NCBI GenBank assembly: GCA_022447545.1
Contig: JAKVBI010000021.1
Location: forward strand, 62,001 to 126,000
Length of the DNA stretch: 64,000 bases
DNA from: Myxococcota bacterium
GTDB taxonomy: Bacteria; Myxococcota_A; UBA9160; SMWR01
Direction of reading: 5' to 3'
Both the position numbers and the translations under genes were made by a program. This document shows positions 8,156-16,377 of this stretch, piece by piece; the stretch's first letter is position 1; each line of letters opens with the position of its first letter. Below the pieces are notes generated by a model, which worked only from the letters and a program-made list of their open reading frames with translations, was not told the DNA's origin and did no database searches.

Positions 8156-10309
8156 ATGAACCGTCTTGGCGGATTCAAACTATGGTCGATCCTCATTGGA
8201 TCGTTGTTCATGGCATCTTCCGCGCTGGCGGACATCGTGGCTTCGGGGAGCCAACCCTTTACGCAGCCCTCGGGATTCTATTCGGGGGTCAAGAGCGTGA
8301 CTGTGTATACAGAGGATGATCCGGGCAATCCCATGCCCGGTGGGGTCGGTGAATTGACGTATGTTTATTCGATCACCAACGACTCGGGATCCTTCCTCTC
8401 CATCATCGGGTTCAATCTCGCTGCACCTGTCGACAGTGTGGTTTCGGCGGGTTCGGTTTCCGATGCCGATCCGTCGACCTCGCCGCCCTCCGCAGTCATC
8501 AACGACAATGACGGAGTGGTACGCTGGGATTGGGCGGCGGCAAGCGGAGTGATTTCCCCGGGTACGACCTCGGACGAGCTCTACGTCGTCTCGGCGTTCA
8601 CGCCCGGAACCATCACCGATACGATTTTCAGCCTGGAAGGAGAGTTTGCGTTCGGTCTGGAGAGCACCACCATCGGTCCCGTCGATCCTCCCGTAGCCGA
8701 GTGCGATCTCGAAATCGTCAAAGATGGATGCGTGGTTCAACCCCCGTCGCCTCCGGGCGACGCCTGTAAGGGGAAGGTCAAGTCCTTCAAATTCGAGTAC
8801 ACCGGCCTGGGTTGCGATGCCAGTTCCAACCTGCAGGATCCCAAGAAGACGCTGTGCCTGGGTGGGGCCGATGGCCAGGATCCGGTCGACATCATCGTCT
8901 ACGGAAGCAAACACAAGCGAAGTCGTGGATGGTGGGGTTGGTGGAACAAGCGAAAGAGCAAGAAGGTCTTTGCTTCGTTCAAGGACGTCTCGGTCGGCGA
9001 TGTCCTGACCGTGGATGCGGAGGATGGTGGAAAGAAGAATCTCGGCTCCAAAACGAGGGTCAAGATCAAGACGGCCAATGGTTGGTACCACGACATCATC
9101 GAGTTCAACCTATTCCGAACGGCATGCTCGCAGCCCCTTGGCCCGGGCCATCAGTTTGGTTCCATCAAGATCACTGAGCTGACGTCGACCAAGGGCGGGA
9201 CCGTTCAGTTGGAAGAGGACCCCCCCTCGGAAGAGTGCGTGACTGCAATCGATGTCACGCCGGCGCCGCACTGTCTGGGCCGGGTCGAAAAGTTGACCCT
9301 GCGATACACGGGTGGCGACTGCTCGCAGACCCTGCACTCGCAGGATCCCTCGAAAGTAGGTTGCTGGGATTCCAGCCCGGCCGAAACCTATCCGGTTCGA
9401 GTGATCTTGGGCGAGACGGCCAGTCCGTCGTCGGATGCCTACGTGGACCTGGAGCCGTTGAACATCGGGGAAACGTTCGTGGTGGATGCCACCACCGTGG
9501 GCTGCAACACAAAACTCAAGTCTGAGACGGGCTTCTGGATCAAAGATGCTGCCACGGACGGTCTCGTACAGGATGGTTTCTTCCACACCTCCTGCTCCCA
9601 GCCTCTGAATCTGGGAGACCAGTTCGGAGCTCTACAGGTGTACGCCATGGAGACGACCCAGGGAGGAACGGTGTCGTTGGCGCACGAGGTCGAATACACC
9701 TACGAGATCACCAATCCCAATGCGACCGAGGCCACGGGTGTCAGCATCGATGACGACCAGATCGGAAACATCGCAAGTGGCATCACTCTGGGTGCGGGAA
9801 TGACAGAGACCTTCATTGCAACGGCACTCATCTCCGAAGCGACGACGAATGTCGCCACCCTCAATGGTTTCGTGGATGGCGTGGCCTGCAACGAAGCCAC
9901 GGCATCGGCAACCATCAGCGTCGTCGAGCCACCGGACCCGGGAGCGATCTGCACCACGAAGGTGCAGGCCATGCGGTTGCGCTACACGGGGCCGGATGTC
10001 CTGGGGGCTCGTGTCGAAATCGAAGCCAGCAAATTCTCATCGGACGTGGTGGTTTATGATCCCATCGATCTGTTGGGTGGGGTCTCGGAGTTGACGCTGG
10101 CGGCTGAGAATGGCTTCAGCATCGACGCGACGGCCCACGGTGAGATCGGTTTGGGTACGAAGACGAGAATTCGAATCGATGGCACGGAGGAAGTCCTCCA
10201 TACCAGTTGTTCCACTCCGTTTGAGTCCGGCAAGGCGGCGCCGCTCCAACATCCGAAGGGAGATCCTTCGGTGAATTGGTTCGTGATCGACTTCACACAG
10301 AAGAACTGA
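8156..10309 (+). CDS. Secreted protein with three cysteine-bounded beta repeats
   Basis: The start at 8156 is chosen because AAGGGAGAG lies just upstream and the protein then begins with a clean signal peptide (WSILIGSLFMASSALA, cleavage near residue 25); upstream in-frame codons give no signal. The mature 717-residue form has an N-terminal beta domain, then repeats starting near residues 203 (CKGKVKSFKFEYTG), 373 (CLGRVEKLTLRYTG) and 599 (CTTKVQAMRLRYTG). The repeats end in a T(A/S)CS(Q/T)P motif. Between repeats 2 and 3 is a DUF11-like Ig domain (VEYTYEITNPNATEATGV). Repeat 1 carries an unusual Trp/Lys-rich insertion (RGWWGWWNKRKSKK). No sorting signal is seen at the C-terminus. It follows the PEP-CTERM gene by 129 bp and is closed by a strong terminator. 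Role unknown; an extracellular matrix or surface component is likely. Confidence 0.7.
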   Translation: MNRLGGFKLWSILIGSLFMASSALADIVASGSQPFTQPSGFYSGVKSVTVYTEDDPGNPMPGGVGELTYVYSITNDSGSFLSIIGFNLAAPVDSVVSAGSVSDADPSTSPPSAVINDNDGVVRWDWAAASGVISPGTTSDELYVVSAFTPGTITDTIFSLEGEFAFGLESTTIGPVDPPVAECDLEIVKDGCVVQPPSPPGDACKGKVKSFKFEYTGLGCDASSNLQDPKKTLCLGGADGQDPVDIIVYGSKHKRSRGWWGWWNKRKSKKVFASFKDVSVGDVLTVDAEDGGKKNLGSKTRVKIKTANGWYHDIIEFNLFRTACSQPLGPGHQFGSIKITELTSTKGGTVQLEEDPPSEECVTAIDVTPAPHCLGRVEKLTLRYTGGDCSQTLHSQDPSKVGCWDSSPAETYPVRVILGETASPSSDAYVDLEPLNIGETFVVDATTVGCNTKLKSETGFWIKDAATDGLVQDGFFHTSCSQPLNLGDQFGALQVYAMETTQGGTVSLAHEVEYTYEITNPNATEATGVSIDDDQIGNIASGITLGAGMTETFIATALISEATTNVATLNGFVDGVACNEATASATISVVEPPDPGAICTTKVQAMRLRYTGPDVLGARVEIEASKFSSDVVVYDPIDLLGGVSELTLAAENGFSIDATAHGEIGLGTKTRIRIDGTEEVLHTSCSTPFESGKAAPLQHPKGDPSVNWFVIDFTQKN

Positions 10310-10326
10310 TCGAACTGGAGCGGTGT

Positions 10327-10371
10327 GAAGTGTGCTGCGCCGCACTCGTGAGGGTGCGGCGCAGCCACTTC
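10327..10371 (+). terminator. Strong transcription terminator
   Basis: A 12-bp perfect stem (GCTGCGCCGCAC pairing with GTGCGGCGCAGC) with an 8-nt loop is extended, past a one-base bulge, by GAAGTG/CACTTC. This gives about 18 bp in total. It lies 18 nt after the stop at 10309 and is followed by a short pyrimidine-rich tail. Confidence 0.75.
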
Positions 10372-10388
10372 GCTTCTAGGCTTCGAAG

Positions 10389-11039
10389 ATGTTTTCCAAC
10401 AGGCAACGAAATGCGATTGCGAACCACAGTTGTTCAGACCTGGGATGGCTGTTGGTTCCGGGTGGGCGTTGGCGAAGCCACATTCTTCCTGCCGACCAGC
10501 CCGCACTTGACGGGCTGCGGCGCCGATTGCTGCAGGTCGCTGGGATCGGCGCGACCCTCGGGCTCGCAGTTTTCTGGATCCTCGATTCTCTGAAGCCCGC
10601 GGAGCATCTCACCCTTCCCAGTCCGCCGATGATCGAAGCTTCGACGGGTGCAGGCGAACCTCGGGTTGCGAAAAAAATCGCCCTGGTGGCCGATGCCGTC
10701 ACGCCGACGCCTGATGAGAGCACTTCCGAGCTCACGGAGATCGCCTTGGCGGAAACGCGGACCCAACCGGCGCTGTTCGGAAGTGCAAAGGTCACGGCCG
10801 TTTACGCCGGTCATGATGTCCAGGGCGTGCGGGTCGAGAAAGTCGATCCCCAGAGTTTCTGGGCCATGGTCGGGGTTCGCAGCGGGGATATCGTGATCGG
10901 GCACAACGGCGCTGCAGTCGATTCACCGGCGGCGATGGTGGCGCTGCTCAACTCGATGGAGCAGGACGCGTCGATTCGGTTGCTCGTGCGAGGCCGCGAC
11001 GATGCGGAGCGCACCCTCTACTACTCGTTGCCTCGCTGA
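10389..11039 (+). CDS. GspC-like PDZ-domain membrane protein
   Basis: The 216-residue product has one N-terminal transmembrane segment (AGIGATLGLAVFWILDSL, residues about 53-70), a low-complexity linker and a C-terminal PDZ-like domain from about residue 130 (VRVEKVDPQSFWAMVGVRSG, then IVIGHNGAAVDSP). This single-pass plus periplasmic PDZ layout is that of type II secretion GspC or of PDZ-containing periplasmic scaffold proteins. No other secretion genes are next to it, and the homology-region domain before the PDZ is not clear, so a GspC name is not justified. It follows a strong terminator and therefore needs its own promoter. The start is uncertain; no good ribosome-binding site is visible. 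Confidence 0.6.
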   Translation: MFSNRQRNAIANHSCSDLGWLLVPGGRWRSHILPADQPALDGLRRRLLQVAGIGATLGLAVFWILDSLKPAEHLTLPSPPMIEASTGAGEPRVAKKIALVADAVTPTPDESTSELTEIALAETRTQPALFGSAKVTAVYAGHDVQGVRVEKVDPQSFWAMVGVRSGDIVIGHNGAAVDSPAAMVALLNSMEQDASIRLLVRGRDDAERTLYYSLPR

Positions 11040-11201
11040 CTCAAAAGCCTGGTGCAGGGCTCCGTTTGGGCCGGACGGGGCGGCGGGTTTCTGTCCAGGA
11101 AGGCCTCGGAACGTGGGGGCCAGCCTCCCCCGGATCTGGCATCATGGGCCCGGCGAAGGGTGGAAGTCCGCCTGGCGCCGATGCACCCTGTTGGAGCCGC
11201 A

Positions 11202-12410
11202 ATGTCCGAGCCCATCGTCTACAACCCTTTCGCCTACGAGATCCATGAGGACCCCTATCCCACCTACGCCCGGATGCGAGAGGAGGAGCCCACCTACTGG
11301 AACCCTGAAATGGGTTTCTGGGCTCTGTCGCGTTTCGAAGACGTGCTCAATGGCTACCGCGACTGGGAGAGGTTTACATCGACCCAGGGGATCGCCCTGG
11401 GAGAGTCTGGGAACATCAGCGCTCCCTCGATGATCGGAATGGACCCTCCGGTGCAGACGAAGCTGCGCAAGCTCATTGTGCGCGCCTTCACCCCCAAGCG
11501 GATGGCAGCCATGGAGCCTCGAATCCGCGACCTGACTACGAAGTTCCTCGATACATTCATCGAAGAGGGAGAGTGTGATCTGATCGCGCGCTTTGCGGCG
11601 CTGCTTCCTTCGGACGTGATCTCGACTTTGTTGGGTGCTCCACCCGAGGATCACAGCAACCTGCGCATCTGGACCGCAGAGATGCTGACACGGGAAGACG
11701 GCGTTGCGCGGCCGCCCCCGGCAGCCGAGCAGGCGTCGGCGAATCTCGTTGGGCGTTTTCACGAGTTGATCGGCGAGAAGCGCAAGCGGCCGGGCGAAGA
11801 TCTGATTTCCGCATTGATCGCGGCGGAGCTCGAAGGCGAGCGCCTGACGGACGAGGAGATCCTGGGTTTCGCGATGTTGTTGATCGCGGGTGGAAACGAG
11901 ACGACGGAGAAACTGATCGCGAACACGGTTCACCAACTCGCCCGCCACGCCGAGCAACGCTCCACGGTGATTGCGGATCCCCGCCGGATCCCTGCGGCGG
12001 TGGAGGAGTCGCTTCGCTTTCGAAGCCCCACCCAGTACATGGTGCGCACCACTACCTGTGATGTCGAACTCCACGGCCGAACGATCCCGAAAGGCGAACA
12101 GGTGATGCTGTTGATCGGAGCTGCGAACCACGACCCGCGTCGCTTCGACTCCCCCGAGCGTTTCGATATCGCCCGCGTGATGGAACAGCACCTCGCCTTT
12201 GGTTATGGGGTGCACTTCTGTCTGGGCGCGCGTCTGGCTCGGCTCGAAGCGCGGGTGGCCCTCGAGGAAATCCACGCGCGGATGCCGGACTACGAGGTCG
12301 ATGAGGCAGGAATCAGTGTCGTGCACGCCACCAACGTCGCAGGGCTTGCAACGCTACCGGTGCGGTTCAGCCCCTCTCGGCCCTCGGGCTCCGGGAGTTC
12401 ACGCAACTAG
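11202..12410 (+). CDS. Cytochrome P450
   Basis: Starting at the ATG at 11202 (preceded by TTGGAGCCGCA) gives 402 residues, the normal size of a soluble bacterial P450; longer in-frame starts add a Gly/Arg-rich leader without support. The protein shows NPFAYEIHEDPYPTYARMR at the N-terminus and the I-helix oxygen-activation motif AGGNETT (229-235), where Asn replaces the usual acidic/His residue before Glu-Thr. It also has the ExxR motif (Glu269, Arg272) and the heme-binding FGYGVHFCLG with Cys340 as iron ligand. It is expected to hydroxylate a hydrophobic substrate using ferredoxin partners not in this window. It converges on the sulfatase gene with 51 bp between the stops. The nearby SDR, hydratase and hydrolase suggest a catabolic setting. 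Confidence 0.9.
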   Translation: MSEPIVYNPFAYEIHEDPYPTYARMREEEPTYWNPEMGFWALSRFEDVLNGYRDWERFTSTQGIALGESGNISAPSMIGMDPPVQTKLRKLIVRAFTPKRMAAMEPRIRDLTTKFLDTFIEEGECDLIARFAALLPSDVISTLLGAPPEDHSNLRIWTAEMLTREDGVARPPPAAEQASANLVGRFHELIGEKRKRPGEDLISALIAAELEGERLTDEEILGFAMLLIAGGNETTEKLIANTVHQLARHAEQRSTVIADPRRIPAAVEESLRFRSPTQYMVRTTTCDVELHGRTIPKGEQVMLLIGAANHDPRRFDSPERFDIARVMEQHLAFGYGVHFCLGARLARLEARVALEEIHARMPDYEVDEAGISVVHATNVAGLATLPVRFSPSRPSGSGSSRN

Positions 12411-12461
12411 GTTCCTACCGAAGCGATCCTTGCAGAGGCCACGCTGCCCGTGTCGATGGAA

Positions 12462-13907
12462 TCATTTGGCCTGAGTGCGCCGACGGGCCAGCCAGGTGAC
12501 GAGGCTGGCTACCACGGGGACCGCCGGCCAGGGAGCCGCGGGTAGAGCTGGCGGGCTGTGCAGGCCATCCATGAAACCCTCCAGCTGATCGTATGCGGCC
12601 TGTTCCTGGGCATCGAGTGTTCCTGAGAGAAGATTGGTCTGCTCGAAGGGGTCGAGCTCGAGGTCGAACATCTCCTGGTAGGTGCCGTTGCGCCAGATCA
12701 GTTTGTAGCGGTCGTTGCGAACGGCTCGTTTTTCAACCGTGTAGGGACCGAACCCGTTGGGTCGAAAGGTCTCCGCATAGACGTAGGGCCGCGCCGCCAA
12801 GGTGCCTTGAGTCGGATTCTGGAGATGGGGCAGGAAACTCACCGAGTCCGGGGTGGAGCTGGCCAGTCCGGCGATCTCCGTCAGGGTGGCGAAGACATCC
12901 ACGGCATGGATGAGTGCCAAGCTCTCGGAACCCTGATGCGCCAAGGGGACATGGGGGCTCTTGACGATGAAGGGCACATTGATGCCCCCCTCGTACACGG
13001 TGGACTTGGCCCGCCCCGCAATGAACGGCGCCTCCACGGCCTGCCTCGGCGTTCCGTTGTCTCCCAAAAAGATGATGGTGGTGTCTTCCAGCACGTCGGA
13101 GGGGATGCCACTGAGCAGGCGTGCAATTTCCGAGTCCATGGCCTCGACGGCCGCCTCGTAGTGTTCTGCGGGTGTGGCGTTCGGATTTCCCGACAACGTG
13201 TAGCTGTGGAGGCTGGAATCGTTGGGTGCGTGGAACGGCGTATGTCCCGCATTGAAGGCGAGCCACAGAAACCAGGGGTCGTCGCCGAAGGTTGCAACGG
13301 CGATCAGCGCTTCGTCGACGTTGTCGGTGGTGGCATAGACGGGCCAATCGAGCTGGGTTGAGCCGTTGGTTACCTTCTCCCACGAGTCGTAGGCGCTCAG
13401 GCCGCCACCCAGCGCACCTACGAAGTGGCTGAAGCCGCTCACGTTGGGGTGGTCGGCGTCGCCCGAGGGGCCGAGGTGCCACTTTCCAATGGCAGCATTC
13501 AAGTGGGTGCCGGCCAGGACCTCCGGCAGGATCGTCGTGGAGGTGTCGAGCACACTGTTCAATGGGGTTCCCACTCCCGTTCGGAAGCCGTGACGCCCGG
13601 TGAGCATGGCCGCCCGAGTGGGCGAGCAGACCGGGTTCGCGTAGGCGTTGCGGAACAGCACCCCTTGGGCTGCGAGGCTGTCGAGGGTGGGCGTGGGGCC
13701 CGGGCTCGCCCCCTCTCCAGCGTGGCCATAGAGATCATCTCTCGAGTAGACGGCGATTTTGTCCACACCCACATCGTCGGCCACGATCACGAGAAAGTTG
13801 TCTCGTGCCAGACTCGCCGCTGGAACCAGCAGGAGGCAGATGAGCAGGGCGGCACCCGCGGTGTGATCGCCCCAGTTTCGGATCGCCAACGGGCGGAGGG
13901 TCCTCAT
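12462..13907 (-). CDS. Sulfatase (formylglycine-dependent), exported, with C-terminal anchor
   Basis: The start at 13907 is chosen over 13973 because GAGGTG lies directly upstream and a signal peptide follows (GAALLICLLLVPAASLA). The 481-residue product has the alkaline-phosphatase-superfamily metal motif IVADDVG (residues 41-47) and the sulfatase signature CSPTRAAMLTG, whose Cys94 should be converted to formylglycine. Further conserved parts are GKWHLGPSGDADHPN and FLGDNGTPRQ. It is predicted to hydrolyse sulfate esters outside the cytoplasm. The C-terminus (LPAAPWPAVPVVASLVTW then RRRTQAK) is a hydrophobic segment plus basic tail resembling PEP/IPTL-type sorting signals, suggesting processing or anchoring in the envelope. 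It lies 177 bp downstream of the AhpD-like gene on the same strand and may end that operon. Confidence 0.88.
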   Translation of the reverse strand: MRTLRPLAIRNWGDHTAGAALLICLLLVPAASLARDNFLVIVADDVGVDKIAVYSRDDLYGHAGEGASPGPTPTLDSLAAQGVLFRNAYANPVCSPTRAAMLTGRHGFRTGVGTPLNSVLDTSTTILPEVLAGTHLNAAIGKWHLGPSGDADHPNVSGFSHFVGALGGGLSAYDSWEKVTNGSTQLDWPVYATTDNVDEALIAVATFGDDPWFLWLAFNAGHTPFHAPNDSSLHSYTLSGNPNATPAEHYEAAVEAMDSEIARLLSGIPSDVLEDTTIIFLGDNGTPRQAVEAPFIAGRAKSTVYEGGINVPFIVKSPHVPLAHQGSESLALIHAVDVFATLTEIAGLASSTPDSVSFLPHLQNPTQGTLAARPYVYAETFRPNGFGPYTVEKRAVRNDRYKLIWRNGTYQEMFDLELDPFEQTNLLSGTLDAQEQAAYDQLEGFMDGLHSPPALPAAPWPAVPVVASLVTWLARRRTQAK

Positions 13908-14084
13908 GATCACCTCGGAATCGCAGGCTCTCCCCCAAAGGATGGCCCGGGTGTTCAGGAAGTTCCAACCCACTTGGAGCGAAATGGTTTCGCGGTGCCT
14001 ACGCGATCCCCAGTAAGCGGACAGCAGCTCTGGGGAGCCTCGGAGAATGCTGGGCGGGTGGTTTTCTCGGCGATTCCTTCGGGC

Positions 14085-14696
14085 TCAGCTCCGATCCCTG
14101 GGGCGATGGGCGTGGGCGCCATCGTCTCCTGCGTTTTGCTCGGGTAGCGGCCCATCGACGGAGGCCTCTTCCTGGCTTTGCCAGCGGGTCACGGCCTCGT
14201 GGGTGTCGAAGACGATGGGGAAACCCGGGTGATCCGAAATGTCGTTTCCGTCGTCGTCCAGCACGCGTTCTTTGACGGCGGAGAACAGGTTGTGGGCCCC
14301 GCCGTAGGCTCCCAGGAAGAAGCCGATCTCCGCGATCTCGGCGTCGGAGAAGTGTTGTTTCAGTTCCGCAAGGAATGCGTCGGTCACTCCCTGGGGGTTG
14401 AACTTCAGAAAATCGACGAAGCGCAGCGCCATCTTTTCACGCTCCGAGAGGTCTGAATTCTCGAAGTCGCCTGCTTGGATGATCTTTGCGTTCGTGAGGC
14501 CGGCCCGCTGACCCTCAGCGGTTCTGGAGATCCTTCACTGCTTGCAGTCGGCAACCATGGCCGACCGCATGCGGATGAGCTCCTTGACCTGGGGGTCGAG
14601 TTCACCGTGCTCCCAGAAGGTCTGGATGTAGTTGAAGAACGCTTCGTGGATGGGTGCAGGCAGTGCCTGGATGTCCACCTGGGCAACGAGTTTCAT
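14085..14696 (-). CDS. AhpD/carboxymuconolactone-decarboxylase-fold selenoprotein (CxxU)
   Basis: Read through one in-frame TGA (14535-14537), this is a continuous 203-residue protein. The ATG at 14696 is preceded by GGAGGA at 8-nt spacing. The N-terminal part (VDIQALPAPIHEAFFNYIQ, then VKELIRMRSAMVADCKQ) and the part after the TGA (RTAEGQRAGLTNAKIIQAGD, ... LKQHFSDAEIAEIGFFLG) belong to one AhpD-like/CMD fold in the same frame. Family members have DCxxC at the redox site; here Cys51-Lys-Gln is followed by UGA at codon 54, giving CxxU. A perfect hairpin follows (separate entry). The family reduces peroxides or acts as a thiol redox partner. It is the fourth gene of a minus-strand operon after the SDR. 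Alternatives are a recent nonsense mutation or sequencing error, but the site and hairpin favour selenocysteine. Confidence 0.8.
14505..14537 (-). promoter_or_regulatory. Putative bacterial SECIS element with Sec UGA codon
   Basis: On the minus strand the UGA at 14537-14535 is followed by 13 nt, then CCGCTGA-GGG-TCAGCGG, a perfect 7-bp stem with a GGG loop. From UGA to the loop is 20 nt. This fits the known bacterial SECIS layout: a hairpin immediately 3' of UGA, apical loop roughly 16-37 nt away, and a G at the start of a small loop read by SelB. The hairpin lies wholly inside the coding sequence, as expected. Confidence 0.75.
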
Positions 14697-14779
14697 GGTC
14701 CGTGTCCTCCCGCGATCTCCAGAGGCTCCTTCGTGTAGGGCTTGGAGTCAACCTGTGGTTCGTTCCGGGTTCGAGCCTG

Positions 14780-15544
14780 CTATCCCATGGCAATTCTGGA
14801 GAGCATTCCCCCATCTGCAATGAACTCCGACCCCGTACAGTACGAGGCCGCATCCGACGCGAGGAAGACCACCAGATTTCCGATTTCGGCGGGCTCGCTG
14901 ATCCGACCGAGCGGAACTGAATCGTACATGGTGGTGCCAGCCGCCTGGGCCCGCTCGGCGCCATCGAGGGGGTGGAGCATGGGCGTGTCGACGCCGCCCG
15001 GGTGCACCGAGTTGACGCGAATGTTGTGAGGTCCGAATTCGATGGCCGCGCACTTTGTCATGCCCCGCACCGCGAACTTGCTGGCCACATAGGCGGACAT
15101 CCCCGCTACGCCGGCGAAACCGCCAATGGACGAGATGTTCACGATGGATCCGCCGCCTGCTTTCTGCATTGCGGGCAGGACGGACTGCATGCCGAGGAAG
15201 ACTCCGGTCTGATTGATGGCGATGACCTGCTGGTACTCCTCGACCGTCATGTCCGCGATCATGCCCACTCGCAGAATGCCGGCGTTGTTGACGAGTACGT
15301 CGACCTTGCCGAAGGCGCTCTCGGCCGTGGCGATCATCTCGCTCCAGCTGGTGCTGTCACTGACGTCGTGGTGGGCGTAGACAGCGGCGTCGCCGAGGCT
15401 CTCGGCCACTTGTTTGCCCAGGTCGTCGAGCACGTCGCCGAGCACCACACGCGCTCCCTCTTCGACGAAAAGCCGTGCTTCCGCTTCGCCCTGGCCCCGT
15501 GCTGCACCGGTGATCACTGCCACTTTGCCGTCGAGCTGGCCCAT
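14780..15544 (-). CDS. SDR family NAD(P)-dependent oxidoreductase
   Basis: The 254-residue protein is a classical short-chain dehydrogenase/reductase of normal length. It has the cofactor motif TGAARGQG (residues 12-19), Asp37 after the second beta strand (favouring NAD(H)), NNAG at 86-89, and the catalytic Ser139, Tyr152 and Lys156 (YVASK). It then has the usual NIRVNSVHPGGVDTPM and a C-terminal GSEFIADGGMLSR. Such enzymes often oxidise hydroxysteroids, 3-hydroxyacyl-CoA or terpenoid alcohols; the substrate is not determined. The ATG is preceded by AGGAGG (minus strand). It sits 71 bp after the enoyl-CoA hydratase gene and 83 bp before the AhpD-like selenoprotein gene, within one minus-strand operon. 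Confidence 0.9.
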   Translation of the reverse strand: MGQLDGKVAVITGAARGQGEAEARLFVEEGARVVLGDVLDDLGKQVAESLGDAAVYAHHDVSDSTSWSEMIATAESAFGKVDVLVNNAGILRVGMIADMTVEEYQQVIAINQTGVFLGMQSVLPAMQKAGGGSIVNISSIGGFAGVAGMSAYVASKFAVRGMTKCAAIEFGPHNIRVNSVHPGGVDTPMLHPLDGAERAQAAGTTMYDSVPLGRISEPAEIGNLVVFLASDAASYCTGSEFIADGGMLSRIAMG

Positions 15545-15615
15545 GGGGCTCCTCCTCTGCTTGATCCGAGACCATCCTACAGACCGGTTACCGGCCGTGT
15601 ACAGAGTCTACTGTC

Positions 15616-16377
15616 TCAGGTTCGGCTTCCCATGTAGTCATCGTAGGCCTGCTGTTGAATCCCACAGGCTTCAGGCTCGGAGAGTCCCCAGACGCGTCGC
15701 AAGGTGCTCTTGGATGTCTGCACAGCCGCGGGGTCGAAAGAGGCCAGACGCCGGGCGATCTCCAGGGCCCGTGGGAGGACGAGTTCGGGTTCGACAATTT
15801 CGTTGACGAGGCCGATGTTCCGAGCTTCCTCGGCGGAGATCGGCTGGCAGAGCAGCACCAATTCAGCAGCCCGACAATAGGAAACCTGGTGCTGGAGCTT
15901 GGCGAGGGAGCCGCCCGCCGGGATCAAACCCCGCTCGATCTCTTTCAGGCCGAATCGGGCCTTGCGCGAGGCGATCCGGATATCGGTGGCATGGAGGATC
16001 TCGCAGCCGCCCGAAATCGCATCTCCGTTGATGGCCGCGACGATGGGTTTGTCGAACGGGTAGGGGTTGAGAAAGGCGATGCGCGAGATCTCCGTCTGGT
16101 CTGATCGATAGCGTCGCTCCCACTCGTCCACAGGTTCCCGACTGCCGGTGATGACCGGCACCATGGCTTCCATGTCGCCGCCCGGGCAAAAGGCCTTCTC
16201 GCCCTGTCCGGTGAGCACCACCGCGCGAATCGAGTCGTCGTGTTCGAGGTCCTGCCAGGTGTCTGCGAGCTGGCACATCATCTGAGGCGTCATGGCATTC
16301 TTGCGTTCCGGCCGGTTGAGGGTGACGGTTGCGACGCCGTCGCTTTTCTCGCAGAGCACGTGGGTTGCGGTATTCAT
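15616..16377 (-). CDS. Enoyl-CoA hydratase/isomerase (crotonase) family protein
   Basis: The 253-residue protein has all crotonase landmarks: TLNRPERKNAMTPQMM, the oxyanion-hole loop KAFCPGGDM (61-69), and the second oxyanion/active-site segment INGDAISGGCEILHATDIRIA. The two catalytic glutamates of hydratases are present as Glu126 (GGCE) and Glu146 (FGLKEI), supporting hydratase rather than only isomerase activity. It would hydrate a 2-enoyl-CoA in beta-oxidation-like degradation. Its start overlaps the stop of the upstream alpha/beta-hydrolase gene by 4 bp (ATGA), which shows translational coupling, and the SDR gene follows after 71 bp. Confidence 0.9.
   Translation of the reverse strand: MNTATHVLCEKSDGVATVTLNRPERKNAMTPQMMCQLADTWQDLEHDDSIRAVVLTGQGEKAFCPGGDMEAMVPVITGSREPVDEWERRYRSDQTEISRIAFLNPYPFDKPIVAAINGDAISGGCEILHATDIRIASRKARFGLKEIERGLIPAGGSLAKLQHQVSYCRAAELVLLCQPISAEEARNIGLVNEIVEPELVLPRALEIARRLASFDPAAVQTSKSTLRRVWGLSEPEACGIQQQAYDDYMGSRT

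Noticed and set aside
14085-14432. AhpD-like gene as a short 115-residue gene starting at 14432
   Set aside because: The family N-terminal half, including DCKQ, lies upstream in the same frame with a good ribosome-binding site, so the short start only reflects the UGA.
14405-14686. A 93-residue minus-strand frame across the AhpD-like gene
   Set aside because: It is Ser/Arg-rich shadow sequence in another frame; the family-like protein is in the frame with the in-frame UGA.
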